Positions 59,032-59,967 of a stretch of 59,967 nucleotides of DNA are shown one piece after another (positions within the stretch are counted from its first letter, which is position 1; the number at the start of each line of letters is the position of its first letter). The position numbers and the translations under genes are program-made. Source of the DNA: an uncultured Bacillota bacterium (GTDB taxonomy: Bacteria; Bacillota_I; Bacilli_A; RFN20; CAG-631); assembly GCA_902491575.1 (NCBI GenBank), contig CABUID010000013.1, positions 1 through 59,967 of the forward strand, given 5' to 3'. The notes under the pieces were generated by a model, which saw only the letters and a list, made by a program, of their open reading frames with translations, was not told the DNA's origin and ran no database searches.

Positions 59032-59967
59032 ATGAATTCAAAGAAGCTATTATCAATGCTTTTAGTAAGTCTAGGAGCATTTTCACTAGTTTTAACAGGA
59101 TGTGAGAAGAAGAATTCAGATAGTTCAAGTGTAGAGCCATCAACAGAACCATCTACAACACCAAGTGAAAAACCAAGTGAAAAACCAAGTGAAACACCAA
59201 GCGAAAAGCCAAGTGAGACACCAAGTGATACAACATCAGTAGAAGAATCAACAACACCAAGTGAGAGCGCAAGCGAATCAAGTGGAATCGATTTACCAGA
59301 AACAACTACTTATGATGTCACATTTAATTATGATGAACCAAAGTCAAATTTGACAGTATGGACAGATTTTGCAATTGATCAAACTATCGCACCAATTACA
59401 GAAAACATTTCAGAAAATCCAGATGTTGATAATATGCATACTACACCATTAACAATGGAAGGTTCAACAGCTTGTGGTATGTATTATTTTGCAGTTGATG
59501 CCAATGGTTATATCATTTATGCATCTTATGGTTTAGGTGTTGGTTATGGTTCACCATCTGATGGTTACTATCATAATCAAGAAACAAAAGATATTTTTGA
59601 AGCACCATATTGGTCATTACATACAAAATTCCAACCATGGTCATCCGGTCTTGCACCAGTAGAAGTTAATGGAAAATTAGTTAATCCATGGACATTATAC
59701 GACTTTATTATTCCAGAAGGTGGATTTGTAGTAAAAGGTTATTATAATGAAGCCAATATGAAGAGTTTTTGGAAAGTATTAACTAGTCAAACTGTTTGTC
59801 CAACATCGACAAATAATACTTTAGAGAATACGACAAAACCAGGTGCTTTAGACAAATTCTATGTATCCATCAATGAAGACCATCAATTATCGATAAGAGA
59901 AAGAATGGACAATGAAAAAGTAGTGGATGGAGAACAAGAAGAAGAAACACCAGCCCAAAACTTCACA
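59032..59967 (+). CDS. Lipoprotein with Pro-Ser-Glu repeat linker (partial)
   Basis: The first 312 residues; the gene continues past the right edge. MNSKKLLSMLLVSLGAFSLVLTGC is a lipoprotein signal with Cys24 lipidated. Residues 30-84 form a Ser/Thr/Pro/Glu linker with six PSE[K/T]-type units, which would hold the protein away from the membrane. From about 90 a folded domain follows, rich in Tyr, Gly and Trp (YGLGVGYGSPSDGYYHN, WTLYDFIIPEGGFVVKGYYN); I do not recognise it. GAAAGGAAG RBS. It replaces the rpsL-rpsG-fusA genes usual after rpoC. Confidence 0.82.
   Translation, partial: MNSKKLLSMLLVSLGAFSLVLTGCEKKNSDSSSVEPSTEPSTTPSEKPSEKPSETPSEKPSETPSDTTSVEESTTPSESASESSGIDLPETTTYDVTFNYDEPKSNLTVWTDFAIDQTIAPITENISENPDVDNMHTTPLTMEGSTACGMYYFAVDANGYIIYASYGLGVGYGSPSDGYYHNQETKDIFEAPYWSLHTKFQPWSSGLAPVEVNGKLVNPWTLYDFIIPEGGFVVKGYYNEANMKSFWKVLTSQTVCPTSTNNTLENTTKPGALDKFYVSINEDHQLSIRERMDNEKVVDGEQEEETPAQNFT
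59161..59232 (+). repeat. 12-nt tandem repeat encoding PSE[K/T]
   Basis: Six adjoining near-identical 12-mers, consensus CCAAGTGAAAMA, keep the reading frame and encode PSEK PSEK PSET PSEK PSET PSDT. A further related unit occurs near 59260. Such repeats change copy number by slippage without shifting the frame. Confidence 0.9.

Noticed and set aside
1..59967. CRISPR arrays, prophage, transposons, tRNA or rRNA genes
   Set aside because: No spaced direct repeats, transposase or integrase motifs, CCA-ended cloverleaf sequences or rRNA signatures were seen; the only tandem repeat is coding (59161-59232).

Overview
The window is a chromosomal housekeeping segment from a low-GC Gram-positive bacterium of the Bacilli/Erysipelotrichia/Mollicutes-like radiation, most likely an uncultured host-associated lineage. 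This rests on strongly AT-rich DNA, AGGAGG-type ribosome binding sites, Firmicutes gene order, ECF transporter genes directly behind rplQ, the SigA-DnaG-TrmK cluster, and Ser/Pro-rich lipoproteins. TGA is used as a stop (trmK, ecfT, truA, queT) and Trp is TGG, so the genetic code is standard. Two features nevertheless look mollicute-like: Asn at the RpoB position equivalent to E. coli His526, and a shortened proline-rich segment in L11. No rRNA, tRNA, CRISPR, phage or insertion sequence was seen, and no gene-free stretch exceeds 300 bases.

Layout. 1-4.7 kb: accessory genes (two lipoproteins, a GH31 glycosidase, a membrane-anchored XRE regulator). 4.8-6.5 kb: a NifU-like protein paired with a GGGtGRT-family protein. 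6.6 kb: rpmE. 6.9-11.9 kb, minus strand: glyQS-dnaG-rpoD-trmK. 12.1 kb: galE. 13.2-15.5 kb, minus strand: a phosphodiester-glycosidase lipoprotein and an S24/S26 peptidase-like protein. 15.6-18.4 kb: typA and a membrane protein. 18.5-33.2 kb: a fused S10-spc-alpha ribosomal superoperon (rpsJ to rplQ, with secY, adk, map, infA, rpoA), lacking rpmD. 33.3-39.9 kb: ecfA1-ecfA2-ecfT-truA, a HAD-PHP fusion protein, prfA-prmC. 39.9-41.1 kb: two small genes and clpP. 41.2-43.3 kb: pgk-tpiA. 43.3-43.9 kb: a preQ1-I-type riboswitch and queT. 43.9-58.8 kb: cysS-rlmB-sigma factor-rpmG-secE-nusG, then rplK-rplA, rplJ-rplL, a methyltransferase and rpoB-rpoC. 58.8 kb to the end: a truncated lipoprotein gene with a PSE[K/T] repeat linker.

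The genes work together as the core of transcription (rpoA, rpoB, rpoC, rpoD, nusG) and translation (about 30 ribosomal proteins, IF-1, RF1, PrmC, MAP, two aminoacyl-tRNA synthetases), with protein export (SecY, SecE), replication priming (DnaG) and lower glycolysis. The most informative non-coding structures are three ribosomal-protein mRNA leaders (before rpsJ, rplK and rplJ), the preQ1 riboswitch and a set of extended -10 promoters. The best candidates for under-described biology are the NifU-like/GGGtGRT pair, the nested S10 leader, the rplK leader with competing helices around a CGCGTA palindrome, the matching NDDFSF motif at the C termini of both large RNA polymerase subunits, the HAD-PHP fusion, and the divergent sigma factor at the sigH locus.
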